DNA of 64,000 bases from Opitutaceae bacterium (GCA_016794785.1 JAEUHC010000015.1:248001-312000); one strand, 5' to 3'; shown: positions 36,024 through 47,005, counted from the stretch's first letter. Notes: generated from the letters alone by a model not told the origin. Program-made: numbers and translations.

Positions 36024-37211
36024 ATGAGCGGAGCGATTCCAGAGCAAGCCAAAGCTGACGCCGCGGCACCGCTGGGGCTTTACGTGCATGTGCCGTTTTG
36101 CGCTTCGACCTGCGATTTCTGCGCCTTCTATCAGAAAGAGCCGACCGCGGACGACGTGAAGAGGTTCCTTCGCGGGATCGCCGACGAAGCCGCGCAGGTC
36201 GCGTGGCCGCGTCCGGTCACGACCGTTTTCTGGGGCGGCGGCACGCCGGGTCTGCTGGCCCCCCGCCATCTCGCCGAACTCGCCGACGTCGTGCGTGCGC
36301 GCTGTGGCGCGGCGCCGGAGGAATGGACCGTGGAGCTCGCGCCGGGCTCGGTTACGCCCGAACGGCTCGCCGTGCTGCGCGAGGCGGGCGTCACGCGGGT
36401 CTCGCTGGGGGTGCAAAGCTTCCAGCCGGCCCTGCTCGACGCGCTCGGCCGCATGCATACGCGCGAACAGGTGCTGGCCGCGCATGAGCGGGTGCGGGCG
36501 GCGGGGTTTCACAGCGTCAATCTCGACCTCATGTTCGCGCTGCCCGGCCAGACGGCCGACGAATGGGCGGCCGACGTGCGCGAGGCCGTGGCGCTCGCGC
36601 CGGATCACCTCTCGACCTATTGCCTCACCTTTGAGGAAGACACGAAGCTCTGGCTCAAGCTCTCGCAGGGCCGCGTGAAACTCGATCCGGAGCGCGAGGC
36701 CGCGCTTTATGAGGCGACCTGGGCGCAACTCGCCGCGGCGGGCTACGCGCAATACGAGGTCTCGAACTTTGCGCGCCCCGGCCATGCCTGCCGCCATAAT
36801 CTCAACACCTGGCGCATGCACGAGTGGATCGGCCTCGGGCCCTCGGCGGCTTCGCAGCACGCCGGCTGGCGCGGCGGCAACGTCGCCGACCTGGACAAGT
36901 GGCTCGCGGGTCTAGCGCGCGGCGAGCGCCTGACCGAGGACCGGGTGCGGCTGACGCCGGCCTTGCTCGCGGAGGATGCGCTGATCTTTGGCCTGCGGAT
37001 GAACGCGGGCGTCGATCTCGCGCCGTGGCGGACGCGCGCACCCGAGGTGCCGTGGCCGATGGTCGAGGATTCGCTGGCGACGCTCGCGGCCGGCGGCTTG
37101 CTCGCGCGTGAGGGCGACACCGTGCGACTCACGGACCGCGGCCGGATTGTGGCGGATTCGGTGGCGACGGAACTGATGGCGGCCTTTGAGCCGATTCTCG
37201 AAACCGCATGA
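36024..37211 (+). CDS. hemW: HemW-like radical SAM protein
   Basis: A 395-residue radical SAM protein of the HemN/HemW group. The cluster motif C26-x3-C30-x2-C33 (FCASTCDFCAF) lies in the N-terminal LGLYVHVPFC block. VFWGGGTPGLL, RVSLGVQSFQPALLDALGR, NLDLMFALPGQT and YEVSNFARPGHACRHN follow. HemW is now seen as a heme chaperone and not a coproporphyrinogen oxidase. The HNxxxW region is intact (HNLNTWR). A GGAG ribosome-binding site sits 6 bases before ATG 36024. The gene leads a tight three-gene operon with ATGA overlaps to a lipoprotein and an M23 peptidase. Confidence 0.92.
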   Translation: MSGAIPEQAKADAAAPLGLYVHVPFCASTCDFCAFYQKEPTADDVKRFLRGIADEAAQVAWPRPVTTVFWGGGTPGLLAPRHLAELADVVRARCGAAPEEWTVELAPGSVTPERLAVLREAGVTRVSLGVQSFQPALLDALGRMHTREQVLAAHERVRAAGFHSVNLDLMFALPGQTADEWAADVREAVALAPDHLSTYCLTFEEDTKLWLKLSQGRVKLDPEREAALYEATWAQLAAAGYAQYEVSNFARPGHACRHNLNTWRMHEWIGLGPSAASQHAGWRGGNVADLDKWLAGLARGERLTEDRVRLTPALLAEDALIFGLRMNAGVDLAPWRTRAPEVPWPMVEDSLATLAAGGLLAREGDTVRLTDRGRIVADSVATELMAAFEPILETA

Positions 37212-37717
37212 GCGCACTTCACCTTCGCACCGCTTGGTTGCAGGCCGCCTTCGCCGGCGCCGCGCTGGCGTTCAGCAGCTGCAGCTCGACGCCGAAGCCG
37301 CGCGATTACACGCCGGTCGCGGTGCGCTTTCATCTTGAATCCTCCTCGGCCGACGGCACGCCCGCCAATCTGCCGCAGAGCGGTGTCTCGGTGCTGCTCA
37401 ACCCGAAACCGGTCCTGACCGAGGGCGACATCGTCAACGTCGATCTCGTGCAGGTGGACCTTGGGCGTTGCCTGCTCTTTCAGCTCACGCCGGCGGCGAC
37501 GCGCGATTTTTACCGCCTCTCCGTCACGCACCAAGGCCGCCGCATCGTGCTGCTGCTCGACGGCGTCACGGCGGGCGCGCGGCTCATCGACGGCCCGATC
37601 ACCAACGGTGCGGTGTTCATGTTCATCGAGCGGCCCGACGAGGTGCTCCCCGCGTTGGTCGAGAACCTGAAGAAAAGCTCCGTTGCGATGCAGCGCGAGG
37701 TCGCGCGGAGGCCATGA
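37208..37717 (+). CDS. Putative lipoprotein resembling the SecD P1 head domain
   Basis: A 169-residue protein with a hydrophobic leader and a lipobox-like FSSC (Cys25). The mature part reads LNPKPVLTEGDIVNVDL, FQLTPAATRDFYRLSV, GRRIVLLLDGVTAGARLIDG and PITNGAVFMF. Order and spacing resemble the SecD/SecDF P1 head subdomain, in which a similar FxLTxxGxxxFxxLT and a LDGxVxSAPxIxxxI pattern occur. It lacks any transmembrane helix after the leader, so it is not SecD itself. It overlaps hemW and the M23 gene by ATGA at each end. Function is unknown; the similarity is my reading and needs a profile check. Confidence 0.72.
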   Translation: MSALHLRTAWLQAAFAGAALAFSSCSSTPKPRDYTPVAVRFHLESSSADGTPANLPQSGVSVLLNPKPVLTEGDIVNVDLVQVDLGRCLLFQLTPAATRDFYRLSVTHQGRRIVLLLDGVTAGARLIDGPITNGAVFMFIERPDEVLPALVENLKKSSVAMQREVARRP

Positions 37718-38742
37718 GGCGCCTCCTCGCAGTCGCGGTCTGGACTCTGGCGCCGTTGAGCGCGTTTGCCGCAAGTGTGCCCAAATCGGAGCGCTTTCCC
37801 CTCGTGTGGCCGACGTCCGGCACGGCCTGGGCCGAAGGCAAGCCGCCGTCGCAGTGGCTCCAGCACGCGGGCTCGGGTGACCCGGATTCGGGCAGCTTCG
37901 GCGGCGTGCGCAGCGGCGGCGCGGGTTTCCACGAGGGGCTCGACATCAAGCCGACGGCGCGCGACCGGCGCGGCGAGCCGCTCGACGAGATTCGCGCGGC
38001 GATGCCGGGTGTGGTGCGCCATGTGAGTGCCGCGGCCGGGGGAAGCAGCTACGGCCGCTACGTGGTGCTCGAGCATCCGGCAATGACGCCGGCGGTTTAC
38101 ACGCTTTACGCGCACCTCGCGCAGATCGCGCCCGGCCTGCGCGCGGGCGATGCGGTCACGGCCGGTCAGACGCTCGGCCGGATGGGCCACAGCTCCGGCG
38201 GCTACATGATCCCCGTCGATCGCTCGCACCTGCACTTCGAGATCGGGCTGGTGGCGACGCAGAACTTCCAAGCGTGGTATGACCGGAAGAAAATGGGCAG
38301 CCGCAACGAGCACGGCATGTGGAACGGCATGAACCTGCTAGGCCTCGATCCGCTCGCGTTCTACGAGGAGTGGCGCGCGGGCCGGCTCGCGACCGCGCAC
38401 GATTTCTTCGCGCGGATGGAGCCGGCGGTGCGTGTGCGCGTCGCCACCTATCGCACGCCGGACTTTGTCACGCGCTATCCCTCGCTCGTCACCAAGCCGG
38501 TCGTCGGACTCGTCTCAGGCTGGGAGGTGTTGTTCAACTGGACGGGCCTGCCGTTTGCCTGGACGCCGCTTACGGCCACCGAGGTCGCCGGACTCGCGGC
38601 GGATCAGCCCCGCATCGTCGAGGTCAACGCGCCGCTGCTCAAGCGCCAGCGCAGCAAATCCCTCGCGCTCACTCGCCGGGGCGGCTGGGTTCCCGGCAAG
38701 GATCTGGAGCGGGTGCTCGAACAGGTGTTCGGCGGTCGCTGA
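37714..38742 (+). CDS. Exported M23 peptidase
   Basis: A 342-residue exported protein with a signal peptide (1-20, ending FAA) and a LytM/M23 zinc-peptidase domain (about 65-190). Zinc ligands are visible in GFHEGLDIKP (His73, Asp77) and SHLHFEIG (HxH). YVVLEHPAMTPAVYTLYAHL, AGQTLGRMGHSSGG and the preceding GVVRHVSAA complete the fold. A C-terminal domain of about 150 residues (LLGLDPLAFYEEW onward) has no clear match. It probably cleaves peptidoglycan cross-links in the envelope. It is the end of the hemW operon, with ATGA coupling to the lipoprotein. Confidence 0.9.
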   Translation: MRRLLAVAVWTLAPLSAFAASVPKSERFPLVWPTSGTAWAEGKPPSQWLQHAGSGDPDSGSFGGVRSGGAGFHEGLDIKPTARDRRGEPLDEIRAAMPGVVRHVSAAAGGSSYGRYVVLEHPAMTPAVYTLYAHLAQIAPGLRAGDAVTAGQTLGRMGHSSGGYMIPVDRSHLHFEIGLVATQNFQAWYDRKKMGSRNEHGMWNGMNLLGLDPLAFYEEWRAGRLATAHDFFARMEPAVRVRVATYRTPDFVTRYPSLVTKPVVGLVSGWEVLFNWTGLPFAWTPLTATEVAGLAADQPRIVEVNAPLLKRQRSKSLALTRRGGWVPGKDLERVLEQVFGGR

Positions 38743-38766
38743 ATCTCGTCTTTTCTGTCCCGTCGC

Positions 38767-39420
38767 ATGTCCGCTTCGCTCGCTCCCGCCCAGCTCGTCG
38801 CCGCGCTGAACTGGCGCTACGCCACGAAAAAATTCGATCCCGCGAAGACGATCCCGGCCGCCGAATGGGCCGCGCTGGAGCAGGCCTTGGTGCTCACGCC
38901 CTCCTCGATCGGGCTGCAGCCGTGGAAATTTGTCGTCGTCACCGACCCGGGCGTGCGGGCGCAGCTCGCGGCCGCCTCGTATCGGCAGACCCAGCCGGCC
39001 GATTGCTCGCATTTTGTGGCCTTGGCCGTGCGGCGAGATCTCGACGTCGATCATGTGGATCGCCACATCGGGCGCATGGCGGAGGTGCGCGGCATCGCGG
39101 TCGAGACCCTCGCGAAATTTCGCGCGATGACCCTGGGCAACCTCGACCGCGCCCGCGCCGAGGGGCGGCTCGACACCTGGCAGATGCACCAAATCTACAT
39201 CGCGCTCGGCCAGTTCATGGCCGCGGCCGCCGTGCTCGGCATCGATACCTGCCCGATGGAGGGCATCGATCCCGCGCAGTATGACGAGATCCTCGGGCTC
39301 ACGGGCTCCGGCTACACGACCGTCGTGGCCTGCGCGGCGGGCTATCGCGCCGCGGACGACAAATACGCGACGACGCCCAAGGTGCGCTTCAAGCCCGAGG
39401 ACGTGATCGTGCGGATTTAG
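38767..39420 (+). CDS. Nitroreductase-family NAD(P)H-dependent oxidoreductase
   Basis: A 217-residue FMN-dependent oxidoreductase. Family blocks are LNWRYATKKFDPAKTI, LTPSSIGLQPWKFVVV, LAVRRDLDVDHV, QIYIALGQFMAAAAVLGIDT, CPMEGIDPAQYDEILGL and KVRFKPEDVIVRI. This fits the NfsB-like branch acting on quinones or nitro compounds. The true substrate cannot be told. The gene starts 24 bp after the M23 stop, and its last four bases overlap the convergent pseudouridine synthase stop. It is cytoplasmic with no leader. Confidence 0.9.
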   Translation: MSASLAPAQLVAALNWRYATKKFDPAKTIPAAEWAALEQALVLTPSSIGLQPWKFVVVTDPGVRAQLAAASYRQTQPADCSHFVALAVRRDLDVDHVDRHIGRMAEVRGIAVETLAKFRAMTLGNLDRARAEGRLDTWQMHQIYIALGQFMAAAAVLGIDTCPMEGIDPAQYDEILGLTGSGYTTVVACAAGYRAADDKYATTPKVRFKPEDVIVRI

Positions 39421-39986
39421 GCGAACACCGTCGCGCGCTCCGCGGCCGTGAGTTCGCGCCACGCCCCGGGCGCGAGATCGCCGAGCGCAAACGCGCCGAT
39501 GCGCGCGCGCACGAGGCGCAGCGTGGGATGGCCGACGGCGGCGGTCATGCGGCGGACCTGGCGGTTCTTGCCCTCGGTGAGTTCGAGCGAAATCCACGCA
39601 TCGGGCACATTCTTCCGGAATCGGATCGGCGGATCGCGCGTGGCGAGGGCGGGCGCGGGATCCAGGAGACGCGCCCGGCAGGGCAGGGTGCGGTAGTCGT
39701 CGATCGCGAGCCCGCCTTGTGCGAGGCGCGCGAGGGCCTCGGGCGTGGGCACGCGCTCGACCTGCGCCCAGTATTCGCGGCGGTGCGCGTTCTTCGGATC
39801 GAGGAGGCGGGAGTTGAGGCCGGGCTCGTCGCTCAGCAGCAGGAGGCCCTCGGAGTCGGCATCCAGGCGGCCGAGGGCGTAGCAGTTTTTCGGGAGACTA
39901 AAATCCGCGAGGGTGCGCCAGCGCGACCCCGGCTCAGGGGTGAACTGCGAGAGGACGCCATAGGGCTTGTGCAGCGCAAGGACCAC
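39417..39986 (-). CDS. RluE-type pseudouridine synthase
   Basis: A 189-residue pseudouridine synthase of the RsuA/RluE group that modifies rRNA. It lacks the N-terminal S4 domain, as RluE does. The N terminus LALHKPYGVLSQFTPE, the catalytic GRLDADSEGLLLL (Asp42), LDPKNAHRREYWAQVE and TEGKNRQVRRMTAAVGHPTLRLVR are diagnostic. GTG 39986 is chosen because homology begins there. Upstream in-frame codons to 40025 are derived from a short repeat element. The 3' end overlaps the nitroreductase gene by four bases. Confidence 0.9.
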   Translation of the reverse strand: MVLALHKPYGVLSQFTPEPGSRWRTLADFSLPKNCYALGRLDADSEGLLLLSDEPGLNSRLLDPKNAHRREYWAQVERVPTPEALARLAQGGLAIDDYRTLPCRARLLDPAPALATRDPPIRFRKNVPDAWISLELTEGKNRQVRRMTAAVGHPTLRLVRARIGAFALGDLAPGAWRELTAAERATVFA

Positions 39987-40078
39987 GAAGGAAACAATCG
40001 CGGAAACGCGAAAGGGCGGAAGCACGGAAAACGCGTTTCAGCGCTTTCGTTTTTTCATTCGCCTGCGATGTTCATGGC

Positions 40079-41074
40079 ATGCGCGCCGTCCAATTGACCG
40101 GGGTTAATCAACTCACTGTGGCCGAGGTTCCCGATCCGGTGCCGGCGGCCGGCGAGGTGATTGTCGCGTTGCGCGCGTCGGCGCTCAACCACCGCGATGT
40201 CTGGATCAAGCAGGGACAATATGCGGGCCTGAAGTGGCCGTGCATCCCGGGCTCCGACGGGGCGGGTCTGGTCTGCGCCGCGGGCCCCGGCGTCGATCCG
40301 ATCTGGCTCGGGCGCGAGGTCGTGATCAATCCGGCTTTCAATTGGGGCGAGAGCGACGCGGCGCAGGGGGCGGACTTTTCCATCCTCGGTTTGCCGCGCG
40401 ATGGCACGCTCGCGGAGAGCATCGCGGTGCCGGTGGGGCAGCTCGCGGCCAAGCCCGCGCACCTGGGCTGGCCAGAGGCGGCAGCGCTGCCGCTCGCCGG
40501 ACTCACGGCGTATCGCGCGGTGTTCACGCGCGCGGGACTGCGGTCGGGCGAGCGCGTGCTCGTGCACGGCATCGGAGGCGGCGTGGCGCTCTTTGCCCTA
40601 CAGTTTGCCATCGCGGCCGGCGCGCGGGTGTGGGTGACCTCAAGTGCGCCGGACAAGATCGCCCGCGCCGTGGAGCTCGGGGCCGTGGGCGGCTTCGACT
40701 ACAACGATGCCGGCTGGGTGGCGGCGGCGACGAAGGCCACGGGCGGCTTCGATGTGATCGTGGAGAGCGCGGGCGGAGATGGCTTCTCGTCGCTGCTCGA
40801 CACGGCGGCGCCGGGCGGGCGGATCGTGTTTTTCGGCGCGACGCGGGGGAATCCGTCCACGCTGGCGATGCGCAAGGTGTTTTGGCGTCAGCTCGCCCTG
40901 CTCGGCACGACGATGGGTTCGCCGGCGGACTGGGCGGCAATGCTGGCGTTTGTCACGCAGCACCGCGTCCGGCCGGTCGTGAGCGACACGTTTTCGCTGT
41001 CGGACGCCGCGGCCGCCTTTGCGCTGATGGAGCGCGGCGGGCAATGCGGGAAGATTGTGGTGACGGCGGATTGA
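40079..41074 (+). CDS. Zinc-independent MDR-family alcohol dehydrogenase/quinone reductase
   Basis: A 331-residue medium-chain dehydrogenase/reductase. The GroES-like N-terminal half has ALNHRDVWIKQGQYAG, IPGSDGAGLVCAAG and the loop DGTLAESIAVPVGQLAAKP. The Rossmann half has GERVLVHGIGGGVALFALQ, an SSAPDKIARAVELGAVGGFDY segment and FDVIVESAGGDGFSSLL. The structural-zinc cysteine quartet is absent, as in quinone oxidoreductase-like members. It uses NADPH presumably; the substrate is unknown. It is monocistronic on the plus strand, divergent from the pseudouridine synthase. Confidence 0.9.
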   Translation: MRAVQLTGVNQLTVAEVPDPVPAAGEVIVALRASALNHRDVWIKQGQYAGLKWPCIPGSDGAGLVCAAGPGVDPIWLGREVVINPAFNWGESDAAQGADFSILGLPRDGTLAESIAVPVGQLAAKPAHLGWPEAAALPLAGLTAYRAVFTRAGLRSGERVLVHGIGGGVALFALQFAIAAGARVWVTSSAPDKIARAVELGAVGGFDYNDAGWVAAATKATGGFDVIVESAGGDGFSSLLDTAAPGGRIVFFGATRGNPSTLAMRKVFWRQLALLGTTMGSPADWAAMLAFVTQHRVRPVVSDTFSLSDAAAAFALMERGGQCGKIVVTAD

Positions 41075-41123
41075 GATTCAGGCTTGGCGGGGGTCGTGCC
41101 GATGGGAGAACCTTCCCTTTCCG

Positions 41124-42194
41124 ATGAGCCAACCATCCCGTTTATTTGCGTGCATCATGGCCGGTGGCAGCGGCGAGCGCTTCTGGCCGATGAGCCGGTC
41201 GCAGACGCCGAAGCACCTGCTCAAACTACTCTCCGAGCGCACCCTCGTGGAGGAGACCGTGCGGCGCATCGGCACGGTGGTGCCGAAGGAGAATATTTTC
41301 GTCCTCACGAACGAAGTGCAGCTGCCCGGCACGCGCGCCGCGCTTGCCGGCCTCGTGCCCGAGGCGCAGATCGTCGCCGAGCCCGCGAAGCGCGACACCG
41401 CGCCCGCCGCGGCCCTGGCGACGGCGCTCGTGCGCGCCCGGGGCGGTGACCAAGCCACGCTGGCGCTGCTGCCCGCGGATGCGTTCATCGCCGACGCCGC
41501 GGGTTTCGGCCGGCAACTCGGTGGCGCGCTGGCGCGCGCGGATGAATCCGGCGCGATCCTCACGATCGCGATCAAGCCGGACCACGCTGCGACCGGCTTC
41601 GGCTACCTCGAGATGGGCGCGGAGCGCGCGAATGGTCCCGCGGGCCTCGTGCGCGAAGTGAAGCGCTTCGTGGAGAAACCCGATCTCTCCACGGCGCAGC
41701 GCTACGTCGCGAGCGGGGACTTTGCGTGGAATGCCGGCATGTTTTTCTGGCGCGTCGGCACGTTCCTCGGCGAGGCGGAGCGCAACGCGCCGGAGCTGGC
41801 GCAGTTCATCCGCGAGTTTCCCAAGGGGGATTTCGCGAGCTTCCTCGCGGAGCGGTTTCCCGGCTTGAAGAAGATCTCCGTGGACTTCGCTATCATGGAA
41901 AAGGCGCGCGCGGTCGAGACGCTGCTTGCGCAGTTCGACTGGGACGACGTGGGCCTCTGGACGGCGGTGCCCAAGCACCTCAAGAACGACGCGGCCGGCA
42001 ACGCCACGCGTGGCGCGGTCTTCACGGCCGCCGCGGAGAACAACATCGCCATCAGCAACGGGCGCACGATTGCGCTGTGCGGGGTGAAGGACCTCGTCGT
42101 CGTCGAGACGGCCGACGCGATCCTCGTCTGCCACCGCGACGCGGTGCAGGACATCAAGAAAATCGTGACGCAGCTCCCGAAGGAGCTGCTGTAG
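41124..42194 (+). CDS. manC: Mannose-1-phosphate guanylyltransferase
   Basis: A 356-residue nucleotidyltransferase that makes GDP-mannose for polysaccharide and glycan synthesis. The pyrophosphorylase signature IMAGGSGERFWPMSRSQTPKHLL is followed by EPAKRDTAPAAALATALV, LPADAFIADAAGF, TGFGYLEMG, VKRFVEKPDLSTAQRYV, WNAGMFFWRVGTFL and DFAIMEKARAVE, then FDWDDVGLWTAV. There is no C-terminal phosphomannose-isomerase domain, so this is the single-function short form. A GTAG-headed palindrome 6 bp after the stop could act as its 3' end structure. Confidence 0.93.
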   Translation: MSQPSRLFACIMAGGSGERFWPMSRSQTPKHLLKLLSERTLVEETVRRIGTVVPKENIFVLTNEVQLPGTRAALAGLVPEAQIVAEPAKRDTAPAAALATALVRARGGDQATLALLPADAFIADAAGFGRQLGGALARADESGAILTIAIKPDHAATGFGYLEMGAERANGPAGLVREVKRFVEKPDLSTAQRYVASGDFAWNAGMFFWRVGTFLGEAERNAPELAQFIREFPKGDFASFLAERFPGLKKISVDFAIMEKARAVETLLAQFDWDDVGLWTAVPKHLKNDAAGNATRGAVFTAAAENNIAISNGRTIALCGVKDLVVVETADAILVCHRDAVQDIKKIVTQLPKELL

Positions 42195-42200
42195 ATTGTG

Positions 42201-42269
42201 GTAGGGCGGGTCTGTGACCCGCCCTCGGGCACTCTGCGCGCGAATGGGCGGGTCACAGACCCGCCCTAC
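42201..42269. repeat. REP-doublet-like palindrome, GTAG heads, copy B
   Basis: A 69 bp element bounded by GTAG and CTAC with two GGGCGGGTC/GACCCGCCC hairpins in inverted orientation. Both halves are intact here. It is 63/69 identical to copy A at 26828. It sits between the ends of two convergent genes, manC and typA. Its strong fold could serve as a 3' terminator for either transcript. Confidence 0.88.
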
Positions 42270-42318
42270 CAGCCAAGAGAGCGCGTTGCGGTCAACGCGC
42301 TCCACCCCGCGGGCGAGC

Positions 42319-44148
<1,830 letters not shown>

Positions 44149-44275
44149 GGCGGGCGCGGTCTCTGGTTGGAAAAAAGGGGCCCAACGTGCGGCCCGGCCC
44201 GGGTGATGGCAAGGCCGAAGGCGGACAGCCGATTTCGCGCAGCGGCGGGCTGGGGCGCGATTGGCCTCGCAGAGC

Positions 44276-47005
44276 CTACGGCGCCGTCGAGAGATGGAGT
44301 GCGTTGAACAGCAGCTTGAAGGTGCCGTGCGTCTGGCCGCGGAAGGCGACTTCGCTCCCCATGAGGTGCAGGCGGCCGGCGCCGACCTTGGCGGTCGCCA
44401 CGGTGACGGCATCCTTCAGGTGATTCTGGCCCCAGGCCCAGCCGCTGCGGAGCGGTTTGTCCGAGTCGAACCAGCCGACGCGACGCAGTCCGGCCGCGGC
44501 CGCCTCGCTGCCAAACCGGAAGGCCGGGCTGCGATCAAAAAAGACATCAGCCTGCTCGGGCATGCCCCAGGCCAGCGGATCGGCGGGATTGAAGCGCGCG
44601 GTGAGGACGCTGCCCGGGATGTAGAATTTCTCGTCGGGCAGGTTGCGCAGCTTGCCGTCGGCGCCGCGCTCGGTGAGGGCGCTCTGGATCGGCAGGCCGA
44701 GGTGGTAAGCGAGATTGGTCGAGCTGCCGATTGTGACGATGGAGCCGCCGGCCTGGAGAAACTCCTTCAGGGCGGGCACGGACTTGTCGGGCGTGATGCG
44801 GCCGAGGTGGCTTTCGTATTCCGGTGGGAGGTTCCGCGGGCGGGCCGACGGAGGAGGGCGCGTGCCGGCGGCGGGAATGGCGCTGCTGACAAACACGATC
44901 ACGTCGTATTTCTCGCGCAGCTTGCCGGCGTCGATTTGCGGGGCGAAGACGACGTCGAACGGAAACTCAAACTGCTCAAACAGCCAGCGCGTCCAGCCCG
45001 AGGGCATGGAGCCGCCGTAGCGATCCCAGAGGGCGATGCGGGGAGGTGTGGCCTTGCGGAGATCGGCGGGGGCGGAGGGTGCGGCGCGGAGCGTGACGCC
45101 GAGGCCGGCGAGGGATTTCTCGAGCGCGGCGCGCGCGGATGCCGGCACATAAAAATCGCCGGTGCGGGTCGAGGTGGAGAGATCGACGCCGGCCTTGAGC
45201 AGGCGGTTGGCGAGGATGAAGCTGTTGTTCTCGGCACGGCTGAAGCTCCAGCCCGCGCTCGCGGGAATCCCCGCCGCGGGCGGCGTCTGGAGCTGGCCGT
45301 AGGGCAGGCGCTGGAACGGGCCGTCGAACGCCTCGAGCACGCGGTCGAACTTCACGCCCATCTGGAGCGCGAGCGTGTAGCCGGCGACATCGTAGGGCCG
45401 GTTGGGCGGGCCGCCCTCGTAGCGGAAATCGTTTGGGTGATCCTGGGGCTCGAACATGTCGAGGACGTGGGGACGGAAGGCCTGCGCAGCCTTCACGATA
45501 TACGAGCCGGCGGGATATTTCTTCCCCGCAACCTCGAAGTCCGCCGTGGCGCGGTGGATCGCGATGCCGGTTTTTACGAGCGAGTTGATGAACTTCACCG
45601 CGGTGGGGAAATCGGTCTGATCGGCCGGCAGGATGTAGCCGCGCGGATCGCGCCACTCGGGCTTGCGGAGGAGGTCCCAGTATTTCTGCGCCAGACGGCG
45701 CGTGGGGGTGGTGCGGCTCTCGGCGGAAGGATCGGGGCTTTCCTCGGGTTCGATGCCCTCGCGGTCGGCCTCGGCGAGGCGCGTGATCTCGTCGAGACGG
45801 CTGGGGCGCGTCGTCCAGGAGTCGCGGTTGCCGCGGTCGATGGAGTTCTGGCCCATGCGCCAGATGTTGAAGAGGAGCGTCTCGCGCTGGCGCGAGGCAT
45901 AGTCGAGAATCGCGCGGTTGGCGCTGAGGGAATACTCGATGGACTGCCGGTAGTGCCAGACCTGCGGCGCGACCGGCGCGGGGATGTCGCCCGAGGGCAG
46001 CTGCCGGCGCGCGACGAGCGGGATGCGCATGGGCGTGGGGTTGCCGATGATCTCGGTGAGGAGGCCGATGATGTTGTGGAAATAGGCCGTCGTGCGGAGG
46101 CCGCCGTTCCACCACGTGGAGTAGTTCGCGCCGCTGCGCGAGGTGGCGCCGGGTTTGCCCTCCTGGAGGAAACGGCCCTGCATCGCGGTGCCAAGGGCCT
46201 GCACGCCGACGATCACCAGCGGGTCGTAATTGTAGTTGAAGGGATCGCGGAACGGCGGGGTGAAGATCACCGTGCCGACCGGGCCGCTCTGGTGGTGGTT
46301 GTAGAGAATCTGGGGGAACCACTCGAGGTAGAGCTGGCGGTTGAGGTTGGTGCTCTCCTTCTGGGAGGAGAGGTAAAAGTCGCGGTTATTGTCGTGGCCG
46401 ATGTATTTCTGGTAGAGCCGCGGCGTGACGGTGAGGACGCGCTTGGCGGGCTCGGGCTCCCGCATATACCACGAGCTGACGAGTTCCTGGCCGTCGGGAT
46501 TGGCGTGCGCGCAGAGCACGATCACATCCTTCAAGATGCGGAGCATCTCGGGATCGGTGGCGCTGGCGAGCTGCCAGGCGGTCTCGATGAGCTGGTGCGA
46601 GCCGACGGTCTCGCTCGCGTGGAGGCCGCCATCGATCCAGACGACGGCCTTGCCGGCGGCGGCGAGGGCACGGGCCTGCGCCTCGGTCACGCCTTCGGCG
46701 CGCGCGAGCTTCTGCGCGGTCTCCTTGTGGCGGGCGAGCGCCTTGATGTTTTCCGGCGCGGAGATGACGAGCATCCACTGCGTGCGGCCCTCCTCGGTCC
46801 GGCCCATGTCCACGAGCCGCACGCGGTCGGACTCGGCGGCGAGTTTTTTGAAATACGCCTCGGTCTGCGTGTAGGTGGCGAGGTGGTAGTCGTCGCCGAT
46901 GGCGAAGCCGAAGTGCTCCTTCGGTGAGGTGATCTTGGCGGCCAGCGCAGTGGCGGTGGCGAGCAGTGTGAGCAGCAGCGTGCGCAAGAGGGGGCAGGGG
47001 AGCAT
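44276..47005 (-). CDS. Exported M14 zinc carboxypeptidase
   Basis: A 909-residue exported protein with a signal peptide (1-22, ending LAA) and an N-terminal M14 carboxypeptidase domain. WIDGGLHASETVG supplies zinc ligands (His129, Glu132), and CAHANPDGQELV, YIGHDNNRDFYL, QILYNHHQSGPVG and LLTEIIGNPTP follow the family order. The long C-terminal half (about 400-909) ends with a class I glutamine amidotransferase-like fold suggested by GGSIVTIGSS and GRLHLMGSEVAFRGQTHGTF. Relatives are known from Opitutaceae, and peptide substrates are assumed. It starts 21 bp downstream of the DapB-like gene on the same strand and is separated from typA by 127 bp. Confidence 0.88.
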   Translation of the reverse strand: MLPCPLLRTLLLTLLATATALAAKITSPKEHFGFAIGDDYHLATYTQTEAYFKKLAAESDRVRLVDMGRTEEGRTQWMLVISAPENIKALARHKETAQKLARAEGVTEAQARALAAAGKAVVWIDGGLHASETVGSHQLIETAWQLASATDPEMLRILKDVIVLCAHANPDGQELVSSWYMREPEPAKRVLTVTPRLYQKYIGHDNNRDFYLSSQKESTNLNRQLYLEWFPQILYNHHQSGPVGTVIFTPPFRDPFNYNYDPLVIVGVQALGTAMQGRFLQEGKPGATSRSGANYSTWWNGGLRTTAYFHNIIGLLTEIIGNPTPMRIPLVARRQLPSGDIPAPVAPQVWHYRQSIEYSLSANRAILDYASRQRETLLFNIWRMGQNSIDRGNRDSWTTRPSRLDEITRLAEADREGIEPEESPDPSAESRTTPTRRLAQKYWDLLRKPEWRDPRGYILPADQTDFPTAVKFINSLVKTGIAIHRATADFEVAGKKYPAGSYIVKAAQAFRPHVLDMFEPQDHPNDFRYEGGPPNRPYDVAGYTLALQMGVKFDRVLEAFDGPFQRLPYGQLQTPPAAGIPASAGWSFSRAENNSFILANRLLKAGVDLSTSTRTGDFYVPASARAALEKSLAGLGVTLRAAPSAPADLRKATPPRIALWDRYGGSMPSGWTRWLFEQFEFPFDVVFAPQIDAGKLREKYDVIVFVSSAIPAAGTRPPPSARPRNLPPEYESHLGRITPDKSVPALKEFLQAGGSIVTIGSSTNLAYHLGLPIQSALTERGADGKLRNLPDEKFYIPGSVLTARFNPADPLAWGMPEQADVFFDRSPAFRFGSEAAAAGLRRVGWFDSDKPLRSGWAWGQNHLKDAVTVATAKVGAGRLHLMGSEVAFRGQTHGTFKLLFNALHLSTAP

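Noticed and set aside
36024..37211. Oxygen-independent coproporphyrinogen oxidase (HemN) for the radical SAM gene
   Set aside because: Length and the HN-x-x-x-W region fit the shorter HemW group; HemN is longer and has a different N terminus.
44261..46927. Plus-strand open frame of 888 codons opposite the M14 gene
   Set aside because: Antisense shadow of a gene with signal peptide and zinc motifs. Composition is typical of reverse-complement frames.
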